Part shown: positions 1 through 6,673 of the stretch, piece by piece | Position numbering within the stretch: the first letter of the stretch is position 1 | Layout of the letters: the number at the start of each line of letters is the position of its first letter | Source: an uncultured Pseudorhodobacter sp. | GTDB lineage: Bacteria; Pseudomonadota; Alphaproteobacteria; Rhodobacterales; Rhodobacteraceae | Length of the DNA: 6,765 nucleotides | NCBI GenBank assembly: GCA_945957495.1 | Contig: CAMFLG010000179.1 | Span: forward strand, 1-6,765 | Direction: 5' to 3' | The notes under the pieces: model-generated | Seen by the model: only the letters and a program-made list of their open reading frames with translations | What the model was told of the DNA's origin: nothing | Databases searched by the model: none | Translations under genes and position numbers: made by a program

Positions 1-322
1 GGCCCAGGGTCAGCGACACTGGGGCTGCGGCAGAGATCATCTTCCAGACCGAACGGCCCGATGACAGGCTGTTGCCGAAATTGCCGTGCAGAAGGTTCCA
101 GATGTAGCTTGCGAACTGCACGAGGAAGGGCCGGTTCAGCCCGGCCTGATCGCGGATCGCCTCGATCTTGGCGGGGTCATAGGCCACATCGCCGGGCGCG
201 CGCAGGAAGATCAGCTTGATCGGATCACCCGCGCCATAGAAGGCCAGCGCATAGACCGCCAGCATAACCAGCAGCACAGAAGGAATCCACCACAGCAGGC
301 GGTTGAGGATATAGGCGAACAT
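1..322 (-). CDS. ABC transporter permease, DppB/OppB type (partial, 3' end outside window)
   Basis: This is the inner-membrane permease of a peptide/nickel/oligosaccharide-class ABC importer; it would form the channel with a second, DppC-like permease. The 107 visible codons begin MFAYILNRLLWWIPSVLLVM, a positively charged start followed by a membrane segment at about residues 9-30. Next come the GDPIKLI motif (about residues 33-39) and the stretch IEAIRDQAGLNRPFLVQF (about 53-70). The HGNFGNSL block and a VSLTLG stretch entering the next helix follow. All of these are typical of the N-terminal part of DppB-family permeases. The start ATG (complement of 320-322) has only a weak GAAAG-like ribosome site before it. 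The gene follows the binding-protein gene by 68 bp on the same strand, so the two are very probably one operon. It is cut by the window edge, not truncated in nature as far as can be seen. The substrate cannot be read from this portion. Confidence 0.93.
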   Translation of the reverse strand, partial: MFAYILNRLLWWIPSVLLVMLAVYALAFYGAGDPIKLIFLRAPGDVAYDPAKIEAIRDQAGLNRPFLVQFASYIWNLLHGNFGNSLSSGRSVWKMISAAAPVSLTLG

Positions 323-345
323 GGCGTGCTTTCGGGGCAGAGGGA

Positions 346-374
346 GGGGTGGGCAAGGATGTCCTGCCCACCCC
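346..374 (-). promoter_or_regulatory. Intercistronic hairpin between binding-protein and permease genes
   Basis: A perfect 10-bp inverted repeat, GGGGTGGGCA (346-355) and TGCCCACCCC (365-374), flanks a 9-nt loop. In the minus-strand transcript the loop can add two G-C pairs next to a single bulged base, leaving an ACAT tetraloop. The hairpin begins 16 nt after the stop codon of the binding-protein gene and lies 23 nt before the permease start. The minus-strand sequence after it has no U-run, so it does not look like a full intrinsic terminator. It is better read as an RNA-stabilising or attenuating element that keeps the binding protein in excess over the permeases, which is a known arrangement in ABC importer operons. 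The structure is directly visible; its role is inferred. Confidence 0.6.
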
Positions 375-390
375 GTTTAAACTGCCAAAC

Positions 391-2031
391 TCAGTTGATG
401 GAAATCGCCCAGGGGGCAACGACCTGCCAGTCAAGGTTCTTTTCCATACCGGCAACATTGGCCAAGGCCCAACGCGACATGGTTTGCTTGTACCACGGGA
501 TGAACATGAAGTCGTCGCGGAAGACACGCTGGGCTTCCTGCGCCTTGGCAACGCGGTCGGGATCGTCCACGGGTTTGGTCAGGGCCTCGGCGATCAGGGC
601 ATCTACCTTGTCGTTCTTGTAGCTCATCTTGCCGCTCGCATTGCCCGAGGTGGACGCGATGGAGCCTGCCAGATAGCTGGGCGCGTCGGGCACCCGGGTG
701 CCAACGTCATCGCGGAAGATCTGCACGGCGTTCTGATCGGGGCCGGCATATTGGTCTTGCTGCGGTTTCATATCGACTGCAGTGATGCCAAGGTTCTGCC
801 GCCATTGTTCGGCGATATACTGTGCTGCCGCCTCGTTCGCGGGCGAAGAGATGCCGACGAACAACAGTTTCGGCAGCTTTTCCGGCCCGCCATAGGTCGA
901 GGCCGCCAAAGCCGCCTTGGCCGCTTCGGGATCGAAGGGGTAGGGGACGAAGGCAGGATCATCGGCGCCGGGGACAGAGTTCATCACCATGTCGGTTTTG
1001 GTGTGCGGGCCATCGGGGAAGCTGGCCTTGATCAGACCGTCGCGGTCAATCGCCAGGATCAGCGCCTCACGCACCTTGGGGTCATCCATCGGCGCGCGGG
1101 CCGAATTGAACCAGAAATGCTGGCTGGTCGGAATGACTGGACCTGCGGCGAATTCCGCCCCCAGATCCTGAATGATCGTAGACGTCACCAGTTCGGTATG
1201 GGCCTGATATTCGCCGGATTTCAGCATCTGCGTCGCGGTCACGTTGTCTTCGACGGCTGTGATTTCGATGCGGGCGAGTTTCGGGGCCGGGCCGAAGAAG
1301 TTCGGGTTCGGAACGAAAGCCAGTGTGCCTGCGTCCAGATCAATCGCCTCGAGCATGAAGGGGCCAGAGTTGATCGCGCCGTTTTCCGGGCGATAGAACT
1401 CGGGAACCTCATTGCCATCCGCGCCGCGCGCCTGCGCGCCTTTGACGATGGGCGCAATGTGGTTGGCGATGCGTTGGAAAAAGATCGGGTCGGGGCCGGT
1501 CAGCGTTACGGTGAGGGTCGCGTCATCGGTCGCCACGATACCGGAAATGTCGCTGCCGCCGCCGTTCTTGACGGCCTCATAGCCAGCGACGTTCGACAGC
1601 ACCTGATCAATGCGCTGGTTCTTGGTGGCGGGCATCGCCGAAAGTTCCCACGATGCCTTGACATCGCCTGCAGTGATCGCGCTGCCGTCCGAGAATTTGG
1701 CCGCCGGGTTAACCTTGAAGGTCCAGCTGGCGAAATCGGCCGAAGGCGTCCATTCCGTCAGAACATAGGGCTGAATCTCGCCCTTGTCGTTGAAATACAT
1801 CGCACTGGCGTTCCAGATCGAATTCCAGCGGAACGGTACACCGCCGCCGCGCAGGGGCGACCAATCTTGCGAAAAGGCCGGGTTGATCACTTTCAGAACC
1901 TGACCCTCTTGCGCCATCACGATGTGCGAACCTGCCCCAAAGGCGGTTGCAGCGACAATCGAGCCGAGCCCGAGTTTCAGCGCGGCGCGACGGCTGATCC
2001 CGGCGTTTGTCTGTGTCAGTGACGTTTTCAT
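391..2031 (-). CDS. ABC transporter substrate-binding protein, family 5 (SBP_bac_5), Tat-exported
   Basis: This is the periplasmic binding protein that captures the substrate for the permease gene downstream; 546 residues is the usual family size. The N-terminus MKTSLTQ is followed by a twin-arginine motif SRRAALK (residues 13-19) and a hydrophobic stretch (about 20-39). A signal cleavage site is likely after VMA (residue 40), before QEG. The family 5 signature lies at about residues 91-130: LTEWTPSADFASWTFKV, then AKFSDGSAITAGDVKASWE. The later NSGPFML and FVPNPNFFGPAP blocks (about 221-250) are also typical. An in-frame ATG 81 bases upstream (complement of 2110-2112) was rejected because 2031 has a strong ribosome site and puts the Tat motif close to the N-terminus. 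Family members carry peptides, nickel, opines, oligosaccharides or, in Haemophilus ducreyi SatA, sialic acid. The substrate here is unknown; the divergent sialidase-like gene favours a sugar or glycoconjugate, which is inference. Confidence 0.95.
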   Translation of the reverse strand: MKTSLTQTNAGISRRAALKLGLGSIVAATAFGAGSHIVMAQEGQVLKVINPAFSQDWSPLRGGGVPFRWNSIWNASAMYFNDKGEIQPYVLTEWTPSADFASWTFKVNPAAKFSDGSAITAGDVKASWELSAMPATKNQRIDQVLSNVAGYEAVKNGGGSDISGIVATDDATLTVTLTGPDPIFFQRIANHIAPIVKGAQARGADGNEVPEFYRPENGAINSGPFMLEAIDLDAGTLAFVPNPNFFGPAPKLARIEITAVEDNVTATQMLKSGEYQAHTELVTSTIIQDLGAEFAAGPVIPTSQHFWFNSARAPMDDPKVREALILAIDRDGLIKASFPDGPHTKTDMVMNSVPGADDPAFVPYPFDPEAAKAALAASTYGGPEKLPKLLFVGISSPANEAAAQYIAEQWRQNLGITAVDMKPQQDQYAGPDQNAVQIFRDDVGTRVPDAPSYLAGSIASTSGNASGKMSYKNDKVDALIAEALTKPVDDPDRVAKAQEAQRVFRDDFMFIPWYKQTMSRWALANVAGMEKNLDWQVVAPWAISIN

Positions 2032-2038
2032 GCTTTCG

Positions 2039-2045
2039 TCCTCCC
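2039..2045 (-). promoter_or_regulatory. Strong Shine-Dalgarno of the binding-protein gene
   Basis: The minus strand reads GGGAGGA, then 7 nt (CGAAAGC), then ATG at 2031. This near-ideal ribosome site decides the start codon in favour of 2031 over the longer frame starting at 2112, which has no comparable site. Confidence 0.8.
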
Positions 2046-2137
2046 AAACGATAAAGCTGCGCACGGTCGGGGCGTTTGTGGGCTGCCCGAAGCCGTCTGT
2101 TCCGCATGCCAAAGACCGAACAACTTTCCCTATAATC

Positions 2138-2143
2138 TGTCAA
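2138..2143 (-). promoter_or_regulatory. Candidate -35 element (TTGACA) facing the binding-protein gene
   Basis: The minus strand reads TTGACA at 2143-2138, inside ACTTGACA (2145-2138). Alphaproteobacterial housekeeping promoters keep the TTGAC -35 well and the -10 poorly. The hexamer at 17-nt spacing, TTCGGT (2120-2115), is a poor -10. If real, transcription would begin near 2108, giving a leader of about 77 nt. This is a weak prediction. Confidence 0.3.
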
Positions 2144-2167
2144 GTTGTTAATTTAATTATTACAACT
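2143..2167. promoter_or_regulatory. Operator-like inverted repeat AGTTGT-N13-ACAACT
   Basis: AGTTGT at 2143-2148 is the exact reverse complement of ACAACT at 2162-2167, with a 13-base all-A/T spacer. Further ACAACTT copies occur nearby at 2120-2126 and 2269-2275 on the plus strand, and at 2148-2142 on the minus strand. Half-sites of this kind in a divergent promoter region suggest a dimeric repressor or activator site. It overlaps the minus-strand TTGACA, so a bound protein could block that promoter. The regulator family cannot be named from this alone. Confidence 0.35.
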
Positions 2168-2265
2168 ATGCCGAGATCGACTGAGGAGGTGAGGGAGATA
2201 AGAATAAAAGCATTTATAAACAGTATGTTATTTGCGTTCTTGCGGGGTACTCCTTTGAGGGGGAC

Positions 2266-2271
2266 TTGACA
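2266..2271 (+). promoter_or_regulatory. Candidate -35 element (TTGACA) facing the sialidase-like gene
   Basis: Plus-strand TTGACA at 2266-2271 lies within ACTTGACA (2264-2271), which is the exact inverted copy of TGTCAAGT at 2138-2145. The -10 at 17-nt spacing (GCCAAA, 2289-2294) is weak. If real, transcription would begin near 2302. This would place the translation start downstream, at 2314 or 2347, and exclude the in-frame TTG at 2266 as the start codon. Confidence 0.3.
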
Positions 2272-2346
2272 ACTTGTGTGGTGGAGGTGCCAAATCCGCG
2301 AAATTTATGGCCAATGCCCCCCGAAACTGCTGAACGGACTGCTCAA

Positions 2347-3522
2347 ATGTCGAAGCCTGGCGCCGAATCCGAACTGACCACCGCACAGATCGTTGCCCTG
2401 ATGGACGGGCAGTTGCGTCCCGGTGCCAGCCCACTTGTGGTGTCTGAGGCCTATCTGCCATCGGCCATGGTGCAGAACCACGCGGCGTTTCTGGCGTTTC
2501 TGCCCGGGGGCGATCTGGCCTGTGCGTGGTTTGGCGGCACCATGGAAGGGCGGGGCGATATCTCGATCTGGATGTCGCGGCTGGCGCCGGGGGGCGCGGT
2601 CTGGTCGGCGCCACAAAGGCTGAGCGACGCGGCAGATCGGTCCGAACAGAACCCGGTGCTGTTCGTGGCACCCGATGGCGTAGTGTGGCTGTTTCACACC
2701 TCGCAGCCGGGCGGGCGGCAGGATGAGTGCGAGATCATGGCGCGGCAATCGCAAGATGGCGGGGCGAGCTTTGGCCCGGCCCGGCGGGTTGGCGCATTTA
2801 CCGGCGTGTTCGTGCGCCAGCCGGTGCAGATCACCGACAAGGGCCGTTGGCTGTTGCCTTGTTTCCACTGCGTCGCGGCCCCTGGCACGCGCTGGACGGG
2901 TGGGCTGGACACGGCGCTTGCGCTTTATTCGGACGATGCCGGCGCGACATGGGAGGCGAGGCCGGTGCCCGACAGTCTGGGGGCGGTTCATATGAACCCG
3001 ATCCCCGCCAAGGATGGCACCGCACCGGCCTTTTATCGCGACAGATTCTCGGCCCAGGTCAGGCGCAGCCTGTCGCAGGACGGGGGCGAGACATGGTCTG
3101 CACCGCAGCCGACGGATTTGCCCAACAACAATTCCTCCATTCAGGCGATCCGGCTGGCCGATGGTCGGGTGGCCATGGTGCTGAACCCGATCAACGCCGC
3201 CATGTCAGACCAACGCCGCGCCTCGCTTTATGACGAGATCGAGGACGATGCGGTGGCGGGCACGGGCGGGGCGATCTGGGGTGTGCCGCGCGCGCCAATG
3301 GCCCTGGCCCTTTCGCGCGACAATGGCGCCAGTTTCGATGAAATCCACGTTCTGGACAGCGGCAGCGGGGCTTGCCTTTCCAACAATTCCGAGGACGGCA
3401 AGAACAAGGAACTGTCCTATCCGTCGATCCTGCAGGATCCTTCCGGCGATTTGCACATCGCCTATACCTATCACCGCCGGGCGATCAAATATCTGCGGCT
3501 GCGCCTGAATTCAGCGGCTTAG
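2347..3522 (+). CDS. Sialidase-like BNR/Asp-box beta-propeller protein (predicted neuraminidase), cytoplasmic
   Basis: This 391-residue protein belongs to the sialidase superfamily (BNR_2-type, predicted neuraminidase group), so it is probably an exo-acting glycosidase. Four Asp boxes (SxDxGxxW/F) are visible: SQDGGASF (135-142), SDDAGATW (195-202), SQDGGETW (243-250) and SRDNGASF (323-330). Family-like blocks are WFGGTMEGRGDISIW (61-75), NNNSSIQAIRLADGR (260-274), and ELSYPSILQD with AYTYHRRAIKYLRL near the end. Candidate active-site residues are Glu67, Arg69, Asp71, Arg157, Tyr358, Tyr375 and Arg377, but they are not proven. No signal peptide or membrane segment is present, so it should act in the cytoplasm. 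The start is uncertain: ATG 2347 has GGA 8 nt before it and begins close to the ELTTAQ stretch. ATG 2314 and TTG 2266 are in frame but lack a well-spaced ribosome site. It is divergent from the importer genes and its end overlaps the pump gene by 38 bp. True sialidase activity is not certain; the same fold serves other glycan enzymes. Confidence 0.88.
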   Translation: MSKPGAESELTTAQIVALMDGQLRPGASPLVVSEAYLPSAMVQNHAAFLAFLPGGDLACAWFGGTMEGRGDISIWMSRLAPGGAVWSAPQRLSDAADRSEQNPVLFVAPDGVVWLFHTSQPGGRQDECEIMARQSQDGGASFGPARRVGAFTGVFVRQPVQITDKGRWLLPCFHCVAAPGTRWTGGLDTALALYSDDAGATWEARPVPDSLGAVHMNPIPAKDGTAPAFYRDRFSAQVRRSLSQDGGETWSAPQPTDLPNNNSSIQAIRLADGRVAMVLNPINAAMSDQRRASLYDEIEDDAVAGTGGAIWGVPRAPMALALSRDNGASFDEIHVLDSGSGACLSNNSEDGKNKELSYPSILQDPSGDLHIAYTYHRRAIKYLRLRLNSAA

Positions 3523-6500
3523 CGCGGGACGGGTCAGGCCCTTCCGGGCTTGTCGGGGATTCGACGGTCAAGGCCGTGGCCAGCAGCAGTTCGCGTTCCA
3601 GTTCCACCTGCTCGCGGGCGCGTGGTTTGCTGAGGGGGGCAAGCAGCAGGTAGGTGGCCGGGGTCAGGAACAGGGTCGAGATGGCGGCAAATCCCAGCGC
3701 CCCCACGATCACCCAGCCCAAGGCAGAGCGCGCCTCTGCCCCCGGACCTACGGCGAACAGCAGGGGCAGGGCGCCCAGGATGGTGGAAAGCTTGGTCATC
3801 ATGATCGGGCGCAGGCGCAGGACGCTGGCCTGTTCGATCGCCTGTCGCACCGAATAGCCCTGATCGCGCAATTGGTTGGAAAACTCGACCACCAGAATGC
3901 CGTTCTTGGCCATGATACCGACCAACAGCACCAGACCGATTTCCGAATAGACGTTCAGCGATTCGCCGGTTAGCAGCAGGGCAAAGACGCCGCAGGCCAG
4001 CCCGAAGGGCACTGTCACCATGATGATGGCGGCGCTGACAAAGCTTTCGAATTGCGCGGCCAGTACCAGCAGGATCACCAAGGCAGCAAATCCGAAGGTG
4101 GTGGCCAGACCGTTGGAATTCTGCCCGATGGTGGCGGCCTCGGCCAAAGGCAGGATCGTGACGCCTTCGGGCAGGTTGGGCAACAGCAGGGCGCGCGCCT
4201 GTGCATAGGCCTCGCCGATGGGAAAGCCATCGCTTAGCCCGGCAGAGATGTTGACGGCGCGTTGCTGTTCTTCCCGGTTCAGCGCGGGTGCGGCGGCGCT
4301 TTCGGTCAGGGTGACAAGCGTGGCCAAGGGCACGAAACGGCCGTCGCCCGCGCGCACGAAGATGTTTTGCAGATCGGTCGGGTCGTTGATCGGCTGGCTG
4401 GTTGATTGCAGGTACAGCGGATAGCTGACGCCGTTCAGATCGATATCGCCCAGCGATTTGCCGTCCAGCATCGCCTGCAGCGTGGCGCCCATGCCGCTGA
4501 TATCGACGCCAAGCTGATCGGCGCGCAGACGGTCAATCTGCACCGTGACCTGCGCCTGCGTGGCATCATAGCTGGAGCGGACCTGACCAAAACGCGGATC
4601 GGTGGACAGGGTGGCCACGGCCGCATCCGCCGCCTTGGCCAGCGTGTCATAGCGCGCGCCGACAAGGGCAAACTGCAAACCGCTGCCGCCGCCCCGGATG
4701 CCAAGGCTGTTGGGCTGCATCGCCGAGGCGCGCACCCCCGGCACCTTGGCAATGGCGGCTGAAATATCGGCGGCGATGGCCTGCTGATTGCGACTGCGCT
4801 CATCCTGCGGGGCAAGTGAGATCGAGACAAAGCCGCGGTTGGTCGATCCGCCGAACCCGGTGATGGAAAAGATGTTCGCCACCTCTCCCGAGGCTTTCAG
4901 CGGGGCTAGCAGGTCTTCGATCTTGGCGATCTGGGCGTTGGTATAATCCAGACTGACATTCTGCGGCGCCTGAACGATAACAATGACACGGCTGCGGTCT
5001 TCGGGCGGCGTCAGCTCTTGTTTCAGCGACGGAAAGGCGAACCAGGCCAGTGCGGCGAACACCGCCGCTGCGGCCAGGATGACCAAGGGCACCTGCAGCG
5101 CCGCGTGCAGCATCCTTGCGTAAACCCTGGCAATGGCGCGGCCCATGCGGGCGATTGCGCCGCTGTCGTTGCCGATGTCGCGGCCAAGCGCGCGGGCAGC
5201 CATCATTGGCGACAGCGACAGCGCCACCACGGTGGACACCATCACCGCGATGGCCAGCGTGATGCCGAATTCGCGGAACAGGCCGCCGACCTGACCGGGC
5301 AGGAAAGAGATCGGAATGAACACTGCCGCCAGCGTGACCGATGTGGACAGAACCGCGAAGTAGACCTCTTGTGTGCCGGTCACGGCGGCGGCGCGGGGGC
5401 CAAGCCCGCTGCGGCGCAGGCGGACGATGTTTTCCAGCACCACAATGGCATCATCCACCACCAGCCCCGTGGCCAGAACAAGCGCCAGCAGCGTCAGGAT
5501 ATTGATAGAAAATCCCACCGCATACATGCCAGCCAGCGCGCCAGACAGGGCAATGGGCATGGCAATCGCCGGGATCAGCGTGGCGCGCCAGTCGCGCAGG
5601 AACAGGAAGATGATGGCAGTGACCACCAGAACCGAAATCGCCATCGAGCGGACCACCTCTTCCACGGCGCCGCGAATGAAGACGGCATCATCCGAGGTGA
5701 CGGCGATGGTCACGCCTGCGGGCAGGCTTTGGCTGATCTGGTCAATGGCGGCGTGGATGCCGTTTGAAATCTCGATGGTGTTTGATTGCGCCTGACCGAT
5801 CACGCCCAGACCCACACCGGATTTTCCTTGCGCGCGGATTTTGGTGCCGCCGGGGTTTGGCACCAGAAACGCCGTTGCCACCTCGGACAGGGCGATGCCT
5901 TTGCCGACCTGCAGTTGCAGGATCTGGTCCAGTGTCACAACCTGCGCGCTGGCACGCACGATGATGTTCTGGTTCGTGGCGTTCAGGGTGCCCGCCGGGC
6001 TGTCGTAGGACACGGTGTCAAGCGCCGCCGTCAGATCGGCCAAGGTCAATCCGCGGGCGGCAAGGGCTGCGGGGTTGATATCCACGGTCAGGATTTGTGC
6101 TGCATCCCCCGAAAGCTGCACATCGGCCACGCCCTCGACCGACCGCAGCCGGTCAAGGATAGTGGTGTTGACCAGATCGGTCAGCGGGCCGATGCCCATG
6201 CTGTCTGACGTGACCGAAATTTGCAGTATGGCCTGGGCGTTGCTGTCGGCCTTGACCACGATCGGGTCTTCGGCATCGGTGGGCAGGGTCGCGCGCAGCC
6301 GTGACACCGCATCGCGGGTATCCGAGGCCGCAACGTTCAGATCGGTGCCCGACGAAAATTCGACCGTTGTGCGGCTGGAGCCGTAGCGAGAGGTAGAGGA
6401 CACGCCGGTCACGCCGGAAACCCGTGCAACTGCCCCTTCGACGATGCTGGTGACGCCCGCATCGACGGTTTCGGCAGAGGCGCCGGGGTAGTTTGTGGAA

Positions 6501-6670
6501 ATGGTCAGCACCGGGCGGCTGACATCGGGCAGTTGCTGCACCTGTAGGCCCAGAAGGGCGGCCATACCTGCCAGAAAGATGATCGCGTTTAGCACAAAGG
6601 CCAGAACGGGCCTGCGCACGAACAGCGCGGCCAGCATGGCGCCTTGTTGCTGTGGCTGGCGCTGTGACAT
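3485..6670 (-). CDS. RND efflux pump inner-membrane subunit, HAE1/AcrB type
   Basis: This is the proton-driven inner-membrane transporter of a tripartite drug or hydrophobic-compound efflux system, complete at 1061 residues (AcrB has 1049). The first helix is at about 20-41, followed by QQLPDVSRPVLTISTNYPGA (45-64), the canonical start of the first porter domain. Helices 2-6 span about 340-492, helix 7 about 527-546 and helices 8-12 about 857-1010. The proton relay is intact: Asp406 and Asp407 in GLVVDDAIVVLENI (helix 4), Lys922 in GIMAKNGILVVEF (helix 10), and Arg952 and Thr959 in RLRPIMMT (helix 11). The two halves show the usual RND internal duplication. The ATG at 6670 has GGGGA 8 nt upstream; Met12 (6637) is a possible shorter start matching AcrB's short N-terminus. 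The C-terminal tail of about 45 residues (from Lys1016) is not conserved-looking and runs into the neighbouring gene. The upstream adaptor gene ends only 3 nt before this start, implying translational coupling. Substrates cannot be predicted. Confidence 0.97.
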   Translation of the reverse strand: MSQRQPQQQGAMLAALFVRRPVLAFVLNAIIFLAGMAALLGLQVQQLPDVSRPVLTISTNYPGASAETVDAGVTSIVEGAVARVSGVTGVSSTSRYGSSRTTVEFSSGTDLNVAASDTRDAVSRLRATLPTDAEDPIVVKADSNAQAILQISVTSDSMGIGPLTDLVNTTILDRLRSVEGVADVQLSGDAAQILTVDINPAALAARGLTLADLTAALDTVSYDSPAGTLNATNQNIIVRASAQVVTLDQILQLQVGKGIALSEVATAFLVPNPGGTKIRAQGKSGVGLGVIGQAQSNTIEISNGIHAAIDQISQSLPAGVTIAVTSDDAVFIRGAVEEVVRSMAISVLVVTAIIFLFLRDWRATLIPAIAMPIALSGALAGMYAVGFSINILTLLALVLATGLVVDDAIVVLENIVRLRRSGLGPRAAAVTGTQEVYFAVLSTSVTLAAVFIPISFLPGQVGGLFREFGITLAIAVMVSTVVALSLSPMMAARALGRDIGNDSGAIARMGRAIARVYARMLHAALQVPLVILAAAAVFAALAWFAFPSLKQELTPPEDRSRVIVIVQAPQNVSLDYTNAQIAKIEDLLAPLKASGEVANIFSITGFGGSTNRGFVSISLAPQDERSRNQQAIAADISAAIAKVPGVRASAMQPNSLGIRGGGSGLQFALVGARYDTLAKAADAAVATLSTDPRFGQVRSSYDATQAQVTVQIDRLRADQLGVDISGMGATLQAMLDGKSLGDIDLNGVSYPLYLQSTSQPINDPTDLQNIFVRAGDGRFVPLATLVTLTESAAAPALNREEQQRAVNISAGLSDGFPIGEAYAQARALLLPNLPEGVTILPLAEAATIGQNSNGLATTFGFAALVILLVLAAQFESFVSAAIIMVTVPFGLACGVFALLLTGESLNVYSEIGLVLLVGIMAKNGILVVEFSNQLRDQGYSVRQAIEQASVLRLRPIMMTKLSTILGALPLLFAVGPGAEARSALGWVIVGALGFAAISTLFLTPATYLLLAPLSKPRAREQVELERELLLATALTVESPTSPEGPDPSRAKPLNSGAAADI

Positions 6671-6673
6671 CGG

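Larger units (their letters stand above)
2032..2346. promoter_or_regulatory. Divergent intergenic control region
   Basis: About 315 bp separate the starts of the binding-protein gene (minus) and the sialidase-like gene (plus), so the promoters of both must lie here. The core is AT-rich: 69 of the 100 bases 2131-2230 are A or T, in sharp contrast to the GC-rich genes around it. It holds an inverted repeat (2143-2167), two outward-facing TTGACA hexamers (2143-2138 minus, 2266-2271 plus) and a TATAAT on the plus strand at 2131-2136 without a recognisable -35 partner. It also contains an AGGAGGTGA at 2184-2192 with no start codon after it. No convincing gene, RNA gene or intrinsic terminator was seen in the stretch. 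Co-regulation of the two genes by a shared regulator is plausible, but no regulator gene is in the window. Confidence 0.6.

Noticed and set aside
349..2022. 557-codon open frame on the plus strand antisense to the binding-protein gene
   Set aside because: It is the shadow of a GC-rich gene. Its translation is Arg/Gly-rich with no recognisable domain, while the opposite strand encodes a clear SBP_bac_5 protein with a signal and ribosome site.
2032..2112. 27-residue N-terminal extension of the binding protein from an upstream ATG
   Set aside because: It has no good ribosome site, would bury the twin-arginine signal behind unrelated residues, and covers the strong GGGAGGA that serves the 2031 start.
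2131..2136. Consensus TATAAT on the plus strand as a promoter for the sialidase-like gene
   Set aside because: The hexamer at 16-18 nt upstream has no resemblance to a -35 box, and the resulting leader would exceed 200 nt. It is noted only as part of the AT-rich core.
2307..2333. Possible eight-codon leader peptide (MANAPRNC) before the sialidase-like gene
   Set aside because: The nearest ribosome site (GGAGGTG, 2283-2289) is 17 nt away and the peptide shows no attenuation logic such as repeated regulatory codons or an obvious paired hairpin.
3722..3740. Perfect 7-bp inverted repeat GGCAGAG-CGCGC-CTCTGCC
   Set aside because: It lies inside the pump gene, in codons for a conserved-looking region (GPGAEARSALG), with no U-run on either side. 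It is probably chance in GC-rich coding DNA.
5018..5767. 249-codon open frame on the plus strand within the pump gene
   Set aside because: The translation is a His/Gln/Arg/Gly-rich low-complexity shadow, whereas the opposite strand encodes RND transmembrane helices with an intact proton relay.
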